64,000 nt of DNA from Brachybacterium aquaticum (GCF_014204755.1 NZ_JACHLZ010000001.1:124001-188000), one strand, 5' to 3'. Positions 35,172 through 43,502 are shown, numbered from the stretch's first letter. The notes: generated by a model not told the origin, from the letters alone. Numbers and translations are program-made.

Positions 35172-36874
35172 GCGCATCGGTGGACGCAGGCGACGTCAAG
35201 CGGCACAAGTGGTGGGGCTGGGGGCTGGACGACGTCGCCTTCAACTGGCGCAACAAGCCCGGCTTCGCACCGCTGGCCGACGAGAAGATCGGCCTGGACC
35301 TGCGCACGATGCCTGACCCTGTCGAGCCCGACCTCGCGGACTTCCCCGTCCCCGCCACGCGCCTGGACCCCGCCCACCGCGCGGCGATCGTGCACGTCGT
35401 CGGCGAGGCGAACCTGCGCGACGACGACGAGTACCGCGTGGTCCACTCCTTCGGCCGCTCCCTGCCGGACCTGTTCCGCGTCCGCCACGGCGACTTCACC
35501 CGCCTCGTCGACGCGATCGTGTACCCCGGTGACGAGGACGAGGTAGCGGCGGTGCTGCGCCTGGTCATCGAGCACGACCTGGTGCTGATCCCCTACGGCG
35601 GCGGCTCCTGCATCTCCGGCTCCCTCACCCCGGACATCTCCGAGCAGCGCCCGATCCTCTCGATGAACCTCGGCCGCATGGACCGTGTCCTCGAGATCGA
35701 CGACACCTCCGGCCTCGCCCGGGTCCAGGCCGGCGTGTACGGCCCGGACCTCGAGGAGCAGCTGAACGCCGAGGGCTGGACGATGGGGCACTTCCCCGAC
35801 TCGTTCACCTACTCGACCGTGGGCGGCTGGGCCGCGACCCGCTCCTCCGGCATGCAGTCGGACAAGTACGGCGACATCGAGCAGATCGTGCGCGGCCTGC
35901 GCATGGTCCACCCCGACGGCGTGGTGCGCACCAAGGCGATCCCCGGCCGCGACGCCGGTCCGAGCGTCCACGAGATGGTGCTGGGCAGCGAGGGCCGCCT
36001 CGGCATCATCACCGAGTGCACCGTGCAGGTCCACCGCATCGCCCCGGTGCGCCAGGTCATCGCCTACATGTACCCCGACTGGGAGCATGGGATCCGCGGC
36101 ATGCACGCGATCTCCCGCTCCGAGGTCAAGCCCACCTTCACGCGGCTGTCCGACGGGCCCGAGACCCGCTTCAGCCTCGCCCTGGTCAAGGAGCCCAGCT
36201 CCACCAAGGGCAAGGTCGCCGCGAAGGTCCAGGACGGCCTGTTCGCCTACCTGCGCTCCAAGGGCTGGGACACCACCGAGGAGATGTGCATCAGCTACGT
36301 CTGCTTCGAGGGCAGCAAGGAGCGCGTCGAGCGCGAGAAGGCGATCGTGAAGAAGATCGTCTCCCGCAACGGCGGCATCACCCTCGGTGCCGGGCCGGGC
36401 GCGGTGTACGACCAGAAGAAGTTCGACACCCCCTACCTGCGCGACTTCCTGCTGAACTACCAGGTCTTCGGCGACGTGTGCGAGACCGGTGCCAGCTGGT
36501 CGACGCTCAACGAGGTCCACTCCAAGGTGTACGACGCCTACTACCGCTCGCGGAAGGAGGCAGGCGGCCCGGGCTTCATGTTCTGCCACATGTCGCACAG
36601 CTACCACGGCGGCGCCTGCCTCTACTTCACCTTCGCCTTCCCGTACACCTCGGACGAGACGGCGCTGGAGGAGTACTACGGCGCGAAGAACGCCGTGCAG
36701 CAGACCTTCGTGGACATCGGCTCCGGCGTCTCCCACCACCACGGCGTGGGCGTCGAGCACCGTCCCTGGATGGAGCAGGACCTCGGCGAGACCGGAGCCC
36801 GCATGATCCGCGGCCTGTTCGCGGACAACGACCCGGGCCGGAACCTCAACCCCGGCAAGGTCCTCGAGCCCTGA
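35168..36874 (+). CDS. Alkyl-dihydroxyacetonephosphate synthase-like flavoenzyme
   Basis: This 568-residue protein closely follows the eukaryotic AGPS pattern. It opens with KWWGWGLDDVAFNW, has the FAD-binding loop PYGGGSCISGS (142-152), then FPDSFTYSTVGGWAATRSSGM and MVLGSEGRLGIITE. Near the end come GACLYFTFAFPY (with the conserved Tyr region) and the His motif HHHGVG (523-528). AGPS swaps the acyl chain of acyl-DHAP for a fatty alcohol, forming the ether bond. With the adjacent acyl-CoA reductase, SDR and acyltransferase it suggests ether-lipid synthesis. A glycolate-oxidase-like role is the alternative, but the whole-length AGPS motifs argue against it. Confidence 0.9.
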   Translation: MSASVDAGDVKRHKWWGWGLDDVAFNWRNKPGFAPLADEKIGLDLRTMPDPVEPDLADFPVPATRLDPAHRAAIVHVVGEANLRDDDEYRVVHSFGRSLPDLFRVRHGDFTRLVDAIVYPGDEDEVAAVLRLVIEHDLVLIPYGGGSCISGSLTPDISEQRPILSMNLGRMDRVLEIDDTSGLARVQAGVYGPDLEEQLNAEGWTMGHFPDSFTYSTVGGWAATRSSGMQSDKYGDIEQIVRGLRMVHPDGVVRTKAIPGRDAGPSVHEMVLGSEGRLGIITECTVQVHRIAPVRQVIAYMYPDWEHGIRGMHAISRSEVKPTFTRLSDGPETRFSLALVKEPSSTKGKVAAKVQDGLFAYLRSKGWDTTEEMCISYVCFEGSKERVEREKAIVKKIVSRNGGITLGAGPGAVYDQKKFDTPYLRDFLLNYQVFGDVCETGASWSTLNEVHSKVYDAYYRSRKEAGGPGFMFCHMSHSYHGGACLYFTFAFPYTSDETALEEYYGAKNAVQQTFVDIGSGVSHHHGVGVEHRPWMEQDLGETGARMIRGLFADNDPGRNLNPGKVLEP

Positions 36875-36906
36875 GCCCCTCGGGCCCCGAGTCCAGCGAC
36901 CTCGTC

Positions 36907-37674
36907 ATGACCAGCACTGATCCCGCCCCGTGCGCCGCACCTGCCGTCATCGCGCAGGGTCCGGCGGGTGGGGTGTGGGTGCTGCGCCACGGCGAGTCTG
37001 TCGCGAACGTCGCGGGCCTGATCGTCTCGGTGCCCGGCCCGCGGGCGCTCGAGGAGGTGGGCCTGACCTCTCTCGGCCGCGAGCAGGCCCGCGCGGCCGG
37101 TTGCCGTGCGCTCGGGCACGGCTTCGGCCCGGACACGCGCGTGGTGACCAGCGACTTCGCTCGCGCGCGGCAGACGGCCGAGGAGTTCGCCGCCGTGCTC
37201 GGCGCCGCCGCCCCGACCATCGATGAACGCCTGCGCGAGCGCAGCTTCGGCGCGCACGACGAGGGCCTCGCGACCGCGTACGAGACCGTGTGGGCCCGCG
37301 ACCGCGACCGCACGCCCCAGACCGACGAGGTCGAGGAGGTCGGCGGCGTCGCCGCCCGCGTGCTCGCGGCGCTGCGCGACGCCGACGCCCTCGCCGCGGG
37401 TCGGGGGTCGGCCGACGGGCTCGCGGCCGTCGCGAGCGCCGGCGCCGAGGGTGCGGCCGACGCCCGCCCGGTCGTCCTCGTCGCCCACGGGGACGTCCTC
37501 CAGATCGCGCTGGCCCTCGGCGAGGGCCGTGACCCGCACGAGCACCGCGAGGTGCCGCACCTGGGCAACGCCGAGCTGCGTCGCCTCGGCTCCGGCCGTG
37601 GGGCGGCGCCCGTCGGCAGGACTGCCGCCCAGTCCGGAGCCCCGGCCGGCCACGGGACCACCCCGCAGCCATGA
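36907..37674 (+). CDS. Histidine phosphatase superfamily protein (phosphoglycerate mutase-like)
   Basis: This 255-residue protein has the phosphohistidine motif LRHGESVAN near residue 24, VTSDFARARQTAEEF, the acid region LRERSFGAHDEG and the second His in VLVAHGDVLQIAL. It is a phosphatase-type branch-1 member with an unknown substrate. A 30-residue Ala/Gly insertion (AAGRGSADGLAAVASAG) precedes the second His region. It starts 32 bp after the alkyl-DHAP synthase gene and may be co-transcribed with the lipid genes. Confidence 0.85.
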   Translation: MTSTDPAPCAAPAVIAQGPAGGVWVLRHGESVANVAGLIVSVPGPRALEEVGLTSLGREQARAAGCRALGHGFGPDTRVVTSDFARARQTAEEFAAVLGAAAPTIDERLRERSFGAHDEGLATAYETVWARDRDRTPQTDEVEEVGGVAARVLAALRDADALAAGRGSADGLAAVASAGAEGAADARPVVLVAHGDVLQIALALGEGRDPHEHREVPHLGNAELRRLGSGRGAAPVGRTAAQSGAPAGHGTTPQP

Positions 37675-38099
37675 GTAAGCGCCGCGCTCCCGACGCACCC
37701 CCGGCGGGGCGCGTCCTGCGGGTGCGCGGCCCCCTCGAGGCCGTCCAGTCGGAGACCGCATCCTTCTTCGTCGAACGCGGCTGGCGCGTGGCCGAGGACT
37801 CGCCCGGTCACCTCGTCCTCGAGCGCGGCAGCCGACGCCGCACCGTGCTCCTCGGCGCCCTCGCCGGCTCCGGCTTCCACCTCTCCGCCCCGCTCACCTT
37901 CGTCGCTGAGCGTGACGCGCAGGGCGCGGTCGCCGGGCAGGTCACCGTGATCGGATACCGCTGGGGGAGGACCGCCGGCCGGGCTCTCGGCGGCACCGTC
38001 GGCCGCTCCCGCGCCGCCCGCGCCCATGCCCGCACCGCGGCGGCCCTCGCCGCGCGCTTCGCGGCCGACGGACGCCTGGTGGACAGCCGCGAGACCTGA
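37671..38099 (+). CDS. Conserved hypothetical basic protein
   Basis: This 142-residue protein overlaps the phosphatase gene by ATGA. It is rich in Arg and Ala, has a moderately hydrophobic centre (VLLGALAGSGFHLSAPLTFVAE) but no clear membrane helix, and ends in a helical basic stretch (GRSRAARAHARTAAALAARF). I do not recognise a family. The layout (short N-terminal beta-like RVLRVRGPLEAVQSETASFF) resembles small actinobacterial proteins of unknown function that sit in gene ends of operons. Confidence 0.65.
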   Translation: MSKRRAPDAPPAGRVLRVRGPLEAVQSETASFFVERGWRVAEDSPGHLVLERGSRRRTVLLGALAGSGFHLSAPLTFVAERDAQGAVAGQVTVIGYRWGRTAGRALGGTVGRSRAARAHARTAAALAARFAADGRLVDSRET

Positions 38100-38530
38100 G
38101 CGCGGACGTCTCGCGGAACCGCTCGCAGCGAGCCGGACCCGCTCGCAGCGTCGCGGGCCCCGGCAGACGAGGAAGCGGGCACCAACAGAAGACGAGGCCC
38201 CGGCGACGTGACGAGGCCCCGGCGACGATGGACCCCGGCATGAGAAGAGGCCCCCTCTCCGTTGAAGGAGCCTGGGGTCGACCTTAGCGGCCCGATCGTG
38301 AGAATCAGGTCACATCACGGTCACGGTTCCTGTCGGCCGGGGGGCAAGGGGGCCTCCGCCCCGTCGGCCGCGCCCCGTCCCGGCCCGCCGGCCTGCCACG
38401 CCGGAGCCGCGCCCCGGCGCCCGGCCCCGTCGGCCGCCATCCGCCCGACCCGCCCCCGCGCCCCTACGATGGTGCGGACCGCCAGAGTAGGGGCGGACCG
38501 CGAACGACCAGCGACAGGACGAGAGAAGTC
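38100..38530. other. Gene-free 431-bp region with tandem repeat, hairpin and promoter of the ThuA gene
   Basis: An 18-bp unit (GACGAGGCCCCGGCGACG) occurs twice, at 38191-38208 and 38210-38227. GACCCCGG at 38231 and CCTGGGGTC ending at 38279 can close a longer imperfect hairpin, a plausible end signal for the upstream operon. Several GTCGGCC copies lie at 38330-38445. TACGAT at about 38466 looks like a -10 for the ThuA gene, with a leader of about 55 nt. Confidence 0.5.
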
Positions 38531-39295
38531 ATGACACTGCGCATCGCCGTCTTCGGCGAGAACCGGCACGAGAAGGTCGACCAGAGGGTCCAGGAGATCT
38601 ACCCCGAGGGCATGCACACGGTGATCGCGGAGGCGCTGCGGCGCCTGCTCGCGGCCGACGGGGTCGAGGCCGAGGTGCGGATCGCGCTGCTCGACGACAT
38701 CGAGGAGTCCCTCTCCGAGGAGGCTCTCGCCGAGACCGACGTGCTGACCTGGTGGGGCCACATGGCCCACGACGACGTGCCCGACGAGATCGCCGACCGC
38801 GTGGTGCGCCGCGTCCACGAGGGCATGGGCCTGGTGCCGCTGCACTCCGCCCACTACTCCAAGCCCTTCACCCGCCTCATGGGCACCACCTGCAACCTGC
38901 TGTGGCGCAACGAGGGCGAGGAGGAGCGGGTGTGGACCGTCAACGGCTCCCACCCCATCGCCCGCGGCGTGCCGCACCCGATCATCGTCCCCGAGCAGGA
39001 GATGTACGGGGAGATGTTCGACATCCCCGCGCCCGACGAGCTCGTGTTCGTCTCCTCCTTCGCCGGCGGCGAGGTGTTCCGCTCCGGCGCCGCGTTCCGC
39101 CGTGGAAAGGGCAAGATCTTCTACTTCAGCCCCGGCGACCAGGAGTACCCCGTCTACCACCAGGCCGAGATCCAGCGCGTGCTCGCCAACGCCGTGCAGT
39201 GGGCCCGTCCGGAGGACCGCCCCGCGCAGCCGGTGCGGATCGCCAACGCCCAGCGCGACTGGTTCCGCGGCGAGGAGTCCGTGCGTGCGATCTGA
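38531..39295 (+). CDS. ThuA-like (trehalose-utilisation) domain protein
   Basis: This 254-residue class I glutamine-amidotransferase-like protein shows TLRIAVFGENRHE, DVLTWWGHMAHDDVPDEIAD, GMGLVPLHSAHYSKPF and GKGKIFYFSPGDQEYPVYH, the pattern of the ThuA family. ThuA proteins are linked to disaccharide catabolism, often beside Gfo/Idh/MocA dehydrogenases, though their chemistry is unresolved. The next gene is exactly such a dehydrogenase, starting 11 bp inside this one, so the two probably act in one sugar pathway. Confidence 0.9.
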   Translation: MTLRIAVFGENRHEKVDQRVQEIYPEGMHTVIAEALRRLLAADGVEAEVRIALLDDIEESLSEEALAETDVLTWWGHMAHDDVPDEIADRVVRRVHEGMGLVPLHSAHYSKPFTRLMGTTCNLLWRNEGEEERVWTVNGSHPIARGVPHPIIVPEQEMYGEMFDIPAPDELVFVSSFAGGEVFRSGAAFRRGKGKIFYFSPGDQEYPVYHQAEIQRVLANAVQWARPEDRPAQPVRIANAQRDWFRGEESVRAI

Positions 39296-40517
39296 CGCCC
39301 GCTCGGACATCCCTCCCGACGACGGCGCCTCGACCCGCACCGCCACCCGCCCCGGCGGGGTCGCCCTGCCGCTGCCGGCCGACCGGCCCGCCCGGGTGGT
39401 CGTCGTCGGCGCCGGGTTGATGGGCAGCTGGTGGGCGCGCGAGATCGTCGCCAGCGACGTCGCCGAGCTGGTCGGCGTCGCCGACCTCGTCGAGGGCGCG
39501 CCCGAGAAGGTCATCGCCCAGTCCGGCGTGGAGGATCCCGCCGCGATCGCGACGGGGGCCGACGGGGTCGAGCTCGCGCTCGCCACCGGCGCGGACCTGC
39601 TGGTGAACCCCACGGTCCCTCTCGCCCACCACCCGGTCACCGTGAAGGCCCTGCACGCGGGGATCCCGGTGCTGGGGGAGAAGCCGGTCACCGAGACCCT
39701 CCCGGAGGCGCTGAGCCTCATGGCGCACACCGAGCTGACCGGTGTGCCGGTCATGGTCTCCCAGTCGCGGCGCTTCTTCCCCCAGGTGCGGCGCCTGCGC
39801 GACTTCGTCGCCGAGCACGGCCCGACGGTGATGACCAGCGCGTTCTTCTCGCTCTTCGTCGAGCATGAAGGGTTCCGCCGCAGCCAGGACCATCCGCTGC
39901 TGCGCGACATGGGCATCCACGCCTTCGACGCCGCCCGCTTCATCACCGGCACCGACCCGGTGGCGGTCACCGCGGTGGGCGCCCGCCCGAAGTGGAGCGT
40001 GTATGCGCACGACGCGACGGTGACGGCGACCTTCGAAATGGAGGGCGGGGCGCTGTTCGCCTATCACGGCACGTGGAACGCGCGCGGCCTGCCGACCTGG
40101 TGGAACGGCGAGTGGCGGATCGGTGCCCAGCACGGCTCGGCCACCTGGGACGGCACCGGCGCCCCGGTGCTCGGCACCGAGGACGAGGAGGTGACGGCGC
40201 GTCTGCAGGCCGAGACCGAGGTCGAGCGCGTCGCCGCCGAGGCCGCACCGGAGAAGGATCAGATCGCCGCGTCGCTCGTGGAGTTCGTCAGCGCCCTTCG
40301 CGAGGGCCGCACCCCGATGTGCGAGGTCCACGAGAACCTGCTGAGCTTCGCGATGGTCGAGGCCGCGGTCGCCTCCGTGGACAGCGGCACCCGCATCGAG
40401 ATCGACCCGCTGCTGGAGCAGGCGAGGCTCGAGGCGATCGCCGCCGAGACCGACGACGACGCCCGCGAGATCCTGCGCTCCTGGCCGAGCGTGCGGGAGG
40501 CCCTCAGCCGGCCGTGA
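39285..40517 (+). CDS. Gfo/Idh/MocA family oxidoreductase
   Basis: This 410-residue dehydrogenase has an NAD(P)-binding domain with VVVVGAGLMGSWWA and the family EKP motif (GEKPVTETL). The sugar-binding domain includes LLRDMGIHAFDAARFI with the catalytic-region His. GTG 39285 is preceded by GCGAGGAG at good spacing and overlaps the ThuA gene by 11 bp; longer in-frame starts would lie deep inside that gene. The substrate is probably a sugar or its oxidised form. Its 3' end overlaps the convergent CDF transporter gene by 14 bp. Confidence 0.9.
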   Translation: MRSDARSDIPPDDGASTRTATRPGGVALPLPADRPARVVVVGAGLMGSWWAREIVASDVAELVGVADLVEGAPEKVIAQSGVEDPAAIATGADGVELALATGADLLVNPTVPLAHHPVTVKALHAGIPVLGEKPVTETLPEALSLMAHTELTGVPVMVSQSRRFFPQVRRLRDFVAEHGPTVMTSAFFSLFVEHEGFRRSQDHPLLRDMGIHAFDAARFITGTDPVAVTAVGARPKWSVYAHDATVTATFEMEGGALFAYHGTWNARGLPTWWNGEWRIGAQHGSATWDGTGAPVLGTEDEEVTARLQAETEVERVAAEAAPEKDQIAASLVEFVSALREGRTPMCEVHENLLSFAMVEAAVASVDSGTRIEIDPLLEQARLEAIAAETDDDAREILRSWPSVREALSRP

Positions 40518-41610
40518 GCCGTACCGAGGCCCGGTCCAGGTGCGGCAGCGCCTCGTGCAGCCGCTCCTGGACCGCGCCGACGACCTCCTGCGAGGCGGCG
40601 ACGGTGAGGCCCGGGTCCACCGCGATCGCGAGATCCGCCTCCAGGCGGTGCCCCGACCAGCGCGCCCGGGCGTCATGCACGGACAGCACCCCGGGCGCGC
40701 CCGCCGCGGCGGACTCGACCGCATCCAGCGTGCCCGGCTCGATGCCGTCCATGAGTCGACGGACCACGGTGCGCATCGAGGAGATCAGCACTAGCACCAC
40801 GACCGCGGCGATCACCAGGCCGATCAGCGGGTCGATCCAGGGCAGACCCATCCAGGCGCCGATCACGCCGACGACCACCGCGAGCGAGGTGAGGGCGTCG
40901 GTGCGGGCGTGCTGCCCCTCCGCGATCAGGGCGGCCGAGCCGATGCGCCGCCCGGCGCGGATGCGATAGATCGCCACCAGCTCGTTGCCCGCCGCGCCGA
41001 TCAGCGCCGCGGCGAGCACCCAACCCAGGTGCGTCATGTCCCGCGCAGAGGTCAGCGCCCGCACCGACTCCCACACGATCAGCGCCGCCGACAGCGCGAT
41101 CATCGCCCCGATCAGCAGGCCGACGAGATCCTCCGCCCGACGGAAGCCGTGGGAGTAGCGCCTCGTGGGCGCGCGCCTGCCCAGCCGGAACGCGATGATC
41201 AGCGGGATCGTCGTGGCGAGGTGGCCGAGGTTGTGCAGGGTGTCCGCGAGCAGGGCGACCGAGCCGCTCAGCCACACGATCGCGATCTGCAGCAGGGCGG
41301 TCGCCCCCATCCCCGCCAGGCTGATCCACGCGGCGCGGATGCCGACGGCGCTGGCCTCCTCGGCCGTGCGGATCGCCTCGCCGTGGTCGTGGCTGTGCGG
41401 GGTCAGGGCGTGACGGAGCCGGGCCCAGGGGCCGGAATGGTCGTGGGAATGCCCGTGGTCGTGATTGTGGTCGTGACCGTGCGCGTGGTCATGGCCGTGA
41501 GGATGGCCGTGGCTGTGGGGGTGGCCGTGCTCGTGCTCATCGGCATGGCCGTGCGGAGGCTCGTGCGCGGCGCCGTCGTGGTGCCCGGCGGGGGCGGGGG
41601 AGTGGTTCAC
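40504..41610 (-). CDS. Cation diffusion facilitator (Zn/Co/Cd exporter), His-rich
   Basis: This 368-residue CDF protein has a striking N-terminal His/Asp/Gly tail of about 60 residues (repeated HGHPH, HDHAHGHDHNHDHG), probably a metal sensor or buffer. Six membrane helices follow with the metal site HNLGH in helix 2 (ALLADTLHNLGHLATT) and HARTDALTS in helix 5. A small cytoplasmic C-terminal domain ends it. It should export Zn2+ or a similar ion by proton antiport. GTG 41610 follows TAGATT by 6 nt. It is divergent from an ArsR regulator and shares an operator with it. Confidence 0.93.
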   Translation of the reverse strand: MNHSPAPAGHHDGAAHEPPHGHADEHEHGHPHSHGHPHGHDHAHGHDHNHDHGHSHDHSGPWARLRHALTPHSHDHGEAIRTAEEASAVGIRAAWISLAGMGATALLQIAIVWLSGSVALLADTLHNLGHLATTIPLIIAFRLGRRAPTRRYSHGFRRAEDLVGLLIGAMIALSAALIVWESVRALTSARDMTHLGWVLAAALIGAAGNELVAIYRIRAGRRIGSAALIAEGQHARTDALTSLAVVVGVIGAWMGLPWIDPLIGLVIAAVVVLVLISSMRTVVRRLMDGIEPGTLDAVESAAAGAPGVLSVHDARARWSGHRLEADLAIAVDPGLTVAASQEVVGAVQERLHEALPHLDRASVRLTAG

Positions 41611-41616
41611 GAAAGC

Positions 41617-41622
41617 AATCTA
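41617..41622 (-). promoter_or_regulatory. -10 hexamer of a leaderless promoter (TAGATT) for the CDF exporter
   Basis: TAGATT lies 6 nt before the GTG at 41610 and its first two bases overlap the edge of the palindromic operator. Confidence 0.5.
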
Positions 41623-41642
41623 TCTGCGCAACTGCGCAGATA
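41621..41642. promoter_or_regulatory. ArsR/SmtB-type operator, 10-2-10 perfect palindrome
   Basis: TATCTGCGCA and its exact complement are separated by 2 bp, between the divergent exporter and regulator genes. The layout resembles the 12-2-12 sites of SmtB/CzrA regulators. It overlaps the exporter's -10 element and lies just upstream of the regulator's, so metal-free repressor could shut off both. Confidence 0.8.
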
Positions 41643-41655
41643 GCAAGGTGGTCGA

Positions 41656-41661
41656 TAGGAT
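41656..41661 (+). promoter_or_regulatory. -10 hexamer of a leaderless promoter (TAGGAT) for the ArsR regulator
   Basis: TAGGAT ends 7 nt before ATG 41669 and supports that start over ATG 41660, which would lie upstream of the expected transcript start. Confidence 0.5.
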
Positions 41662-41668
41662 GGCGCCC

Positions 41669-42016
41669 ATGCATCCCTCTCCCGTGCATCCGGTGCCCGA
41701 CGACGAGCACGCACAGATCGCCGCGAGGACCTTCCGCATGCTCGCCGATCCCACCCGGGTGAAGATCCTCTGGGCGCTCTTCCAGGAGGAGCGCAGCGTG
41801 AACTCCCTGGCCGACTCGGTGGGGGCGACCGCCGCAGCGGTGAGCCAGCACCTGGCGAAGCTGCGCCTGGCCGGACTCGTGGAGAGTCGCAAGGAGGGCA
41901 CCTATGCCTTCTATCGCGCGTCCGATGCCCACGTGCACCGCCTCCTGGCCGAGACGCTCTCGCACGCCGAGCATGTGACCGGCGCGGCTCAGGGCGACGA
42001 CCCCCACGGCTACTGA
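41669..42016 (+). CDS. ArsR/SmtB-family metal-responsive repressor
   Basis: This 115-residue winged-helix protein has FRMLADPTRVKILWALFQEERSV, recognition helix AAAVSQHLAKLRLAGLVESRKEG, and a C-terminal helix with DAHVHRLLAETLSHAEH. The pattern D-x-H with H...E/H in the last helix matches the alpha-5 metal site of SmtB/CzrA zinc sensors. It should repress itself and the divergent CDF exporter until Zn2+ or a similar ion binds. No neighbouring gene follows before the tRNA terminator. Confidence 0.9.
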   Translation: MHPSPVHPVPDDEHAQIAARTFRMLADPTRVKILWALFQEERSVNSLADSVGATAAAVSQHLAKLRLAGLVESRKEGTYAFYRASDAHVHRLLAETLSHAEHVTGAAQGDDPHGY

Positions 42017-42155
42017 GCGCCGGCCCCGGCGCCGCACTGCCATCGCCCCGGCGCTGAACGACCATCGGTGATGGTCTCGGGGCGGGTGGCGAGGCGGTCG
42101 TCACGGTGCTGCGAAGGCCTCGTCACCAGGATCGGATTGACCGATGGAGGGCACG

Positions 42156-42186
42156 AAAAAGCCCCGTCACCTGGGGTGACGGGGCT
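42156..42186 (-). terminator. Intrinsic terminator of tRNA-Arg
   Basis: On the minus strand, 10 nt past the tRNA 3' end, a perfect 12-bp stem (AGCCCCGTCACC and complement, 3-nt loop) is followed by TTTTT. Confidence 0.9.
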
Positions 42187-42196
42187 CTTCCCGAAG

Positions 42197-42269
42197 TGCG
42201 CCCGGAGGGATTCGAACCCCCAACCTTCTGATCCGTAGTCAGATGCTCTATCCGTTAAGCTACGGGCGC
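42197..42269 (-). tRNA. tRNA-Arg (anticodon ACG)
   Basis: The 73-nt minus-strand sequence folds into a full cloverleaf. The acceptor is GCGCCCG/CGGGCGC with A discriminator, D-loop region TAGCTTAACGGATAGAGCA, anticodon stem TCTGA/TCAGA with loop CTACGGA (anticodon ACG), and T-loop GGTTCGAATCC. CCA is not encoded. A34 would be edited to inosine to read CGN codons. Confidence 0.96.
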
Positions 42270-42293
42270 TTGTCGGTCGCGCCGACCTGAACT

Positions 42294-42323
42294 ACTTTAA
42301 CGGTCCGCCCAGGTCTGCGCCAA
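42294..42323 (-). promoter_or_regulatory. Promoter of tRNA-Arg
   Basis: On the minus strand TTGGCG (42318-42323) and TAAAGT (42294-42299) are spaced by 18 bp, and the tRNA begins about 24 nt further on. Confidence 0.65.
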
Positions 42324-42377
42324 TCCGTGGGCCATGACCCTGCTCACAGGGCCCAGGCCGGCGCGGCCGACGGGGGC

Positions 42378-43502
42378 TCACCAGCCCGGCTGCTGCGGGG
42401 GCTGCTGCCCCTGGCCCGGGTTCTGGCCCTCGCCCGGAGGACGGTTCCACGGTGCCTCGCCCGACGGCCGCTGACCCGGCTGCGGACCCTGCTGCTGGGC
42501 ATCGGGGCGATCCCAGGGCTGCGGCTGCTGCGGCTGACCCTGCTGGCCGGGCTGTCGGCCCCACTGCTGCTCACCCTGCTGGCCCTGCTGACCCTGCTGG
42601 CCCTGCGGGGCCGGGGGCGGCGAGGACTGTCCCCACTGCTGGCCGCCCTGCGGCGCGGAACCACCCTGCGGCGCGGAACCGCCCTGCGGCGACTGGCCGC
42701 CGAAGGGAGCGGCGGGAGGGGAGGACTGGCCCCACTGCGGGCCCGCGGACTGCGGGCTGCCCGGAGCGGCCGGCGGCACGTTGCCCGCGCCGGCGGCAGA
42801 CGCTCCCGCGTAGGCCGCCGGGGCACCGCCCTGACCGGAGGCGTTCTTCTTCCGGTTGCGGATCACGAAGAAGGTGATGGCCGCGAGCGCCAGCAGGAGC
42901 AGGAAGCCCACCACCAGGACGATGACGATGACGATGACCCACGGGAACCCGCCGGCCTCCGCGCGGATGTCGACGCCGCCCGCGAACTCGGTGATGTCGG
43001 TGTAGGTGACGGAGTTGCCGTCGATCTGGCCGCCGGAGGACTCGATGATCTCGCCGGGGAAGGTGAAGGTCATCCGGAAGTCGATGCCCATGTCGGTGTA
43101 CATCGGGTCGTCGAACGCCGCGGCCTCCGTGCTGGAGGAGGTGATGGTGAGGTGCAGCTCGCCGTTCTCCTCGACGAGGTCGAAGCCGCTGCCGTAGTTG
43201 TCGCTGGTCATCACCCCGGTGACGCGGCAGCCCCACTGACCGTCGGCCTCGTAGGGCTCGACCGTCGGCGCCATCTCGCCGGCCACGCCGATCTCGCCCT
43301 CCATCTCGTCGCAGAGCTCCTCGGCGGAGGAGTAGTAGCCCTCGAGGTACTCGGTGTCGATGGCGAAGTCGTAGTTGATGTTGATGGTGTCGGCGTCCTG
43401 GATGTCGAAGTCCCCGTGGAACTTCGCGCAGCCGGCGAGCACCAGCATGAAGGGAAGAAGGAGCAGGGCGACGAGCCGTCGTCGCCTCGAGATGCTGGTC
43501 AT
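42378..43502 (-). CDS. LppM-domain membrane lipoprotein with Gln/Pro/Gly-rich tail
   Basis: This 374-residue protein has a signal peptide with lipobox LVLAGC (Cys near residue 25). An extracellular LppM-type domain follows (about 26-190, KFHGDFDIQDADTININYDFAI), then a membrane helix (about 193-222) and a disordered cytoplasmic tail of about 150 residues. The tail has repeats such as GQQGQQGQQ, GGSAPQGGSAPQGG and WGQSSPP. LppM proteins are actinobacterial; the mycobacterial one is a surface lipoprotein linked to phagocytosis, and the general role is unclear. The ATG at 43502 follows a GGGGGAT ribosome site; a 22-residue extension would spoil the signal peptide. Confidence 0.85.
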   Translation of the reverse strand: MTSISRRRRLVALLLLPFMLVLAGCAKFHGDFDIQDADTININYDFAIDTEYLEGYYSSAEELCDEMEGEIGVAGEMAPTVEPYEADGQWGCRVTGVMTSDNYGSGFDLVEENGELHLTITSSSTEAAAFDDPMYTDMGIDFRMTFTFPGEIIESSGGQIDGNSVTYTDITEFAGGVDIRAEAGGFPWVIVIVIVLVVGFLLLLALAAITFFVIRNRKKNASGQGGAPAAYAGASAAGAGNVPPAAPGSPQSAGPQWGQSSPPAAPFGGQSPQGGSAPQGGSAPQGGQQWGQSSPPPAPQGQQGQQGQQGEQQWGRQPGQQGQPQQPQPWDRPDAQQQGPQPGQRPSGEAPWNRPPGEGQNPGQGQQPPQQPGW

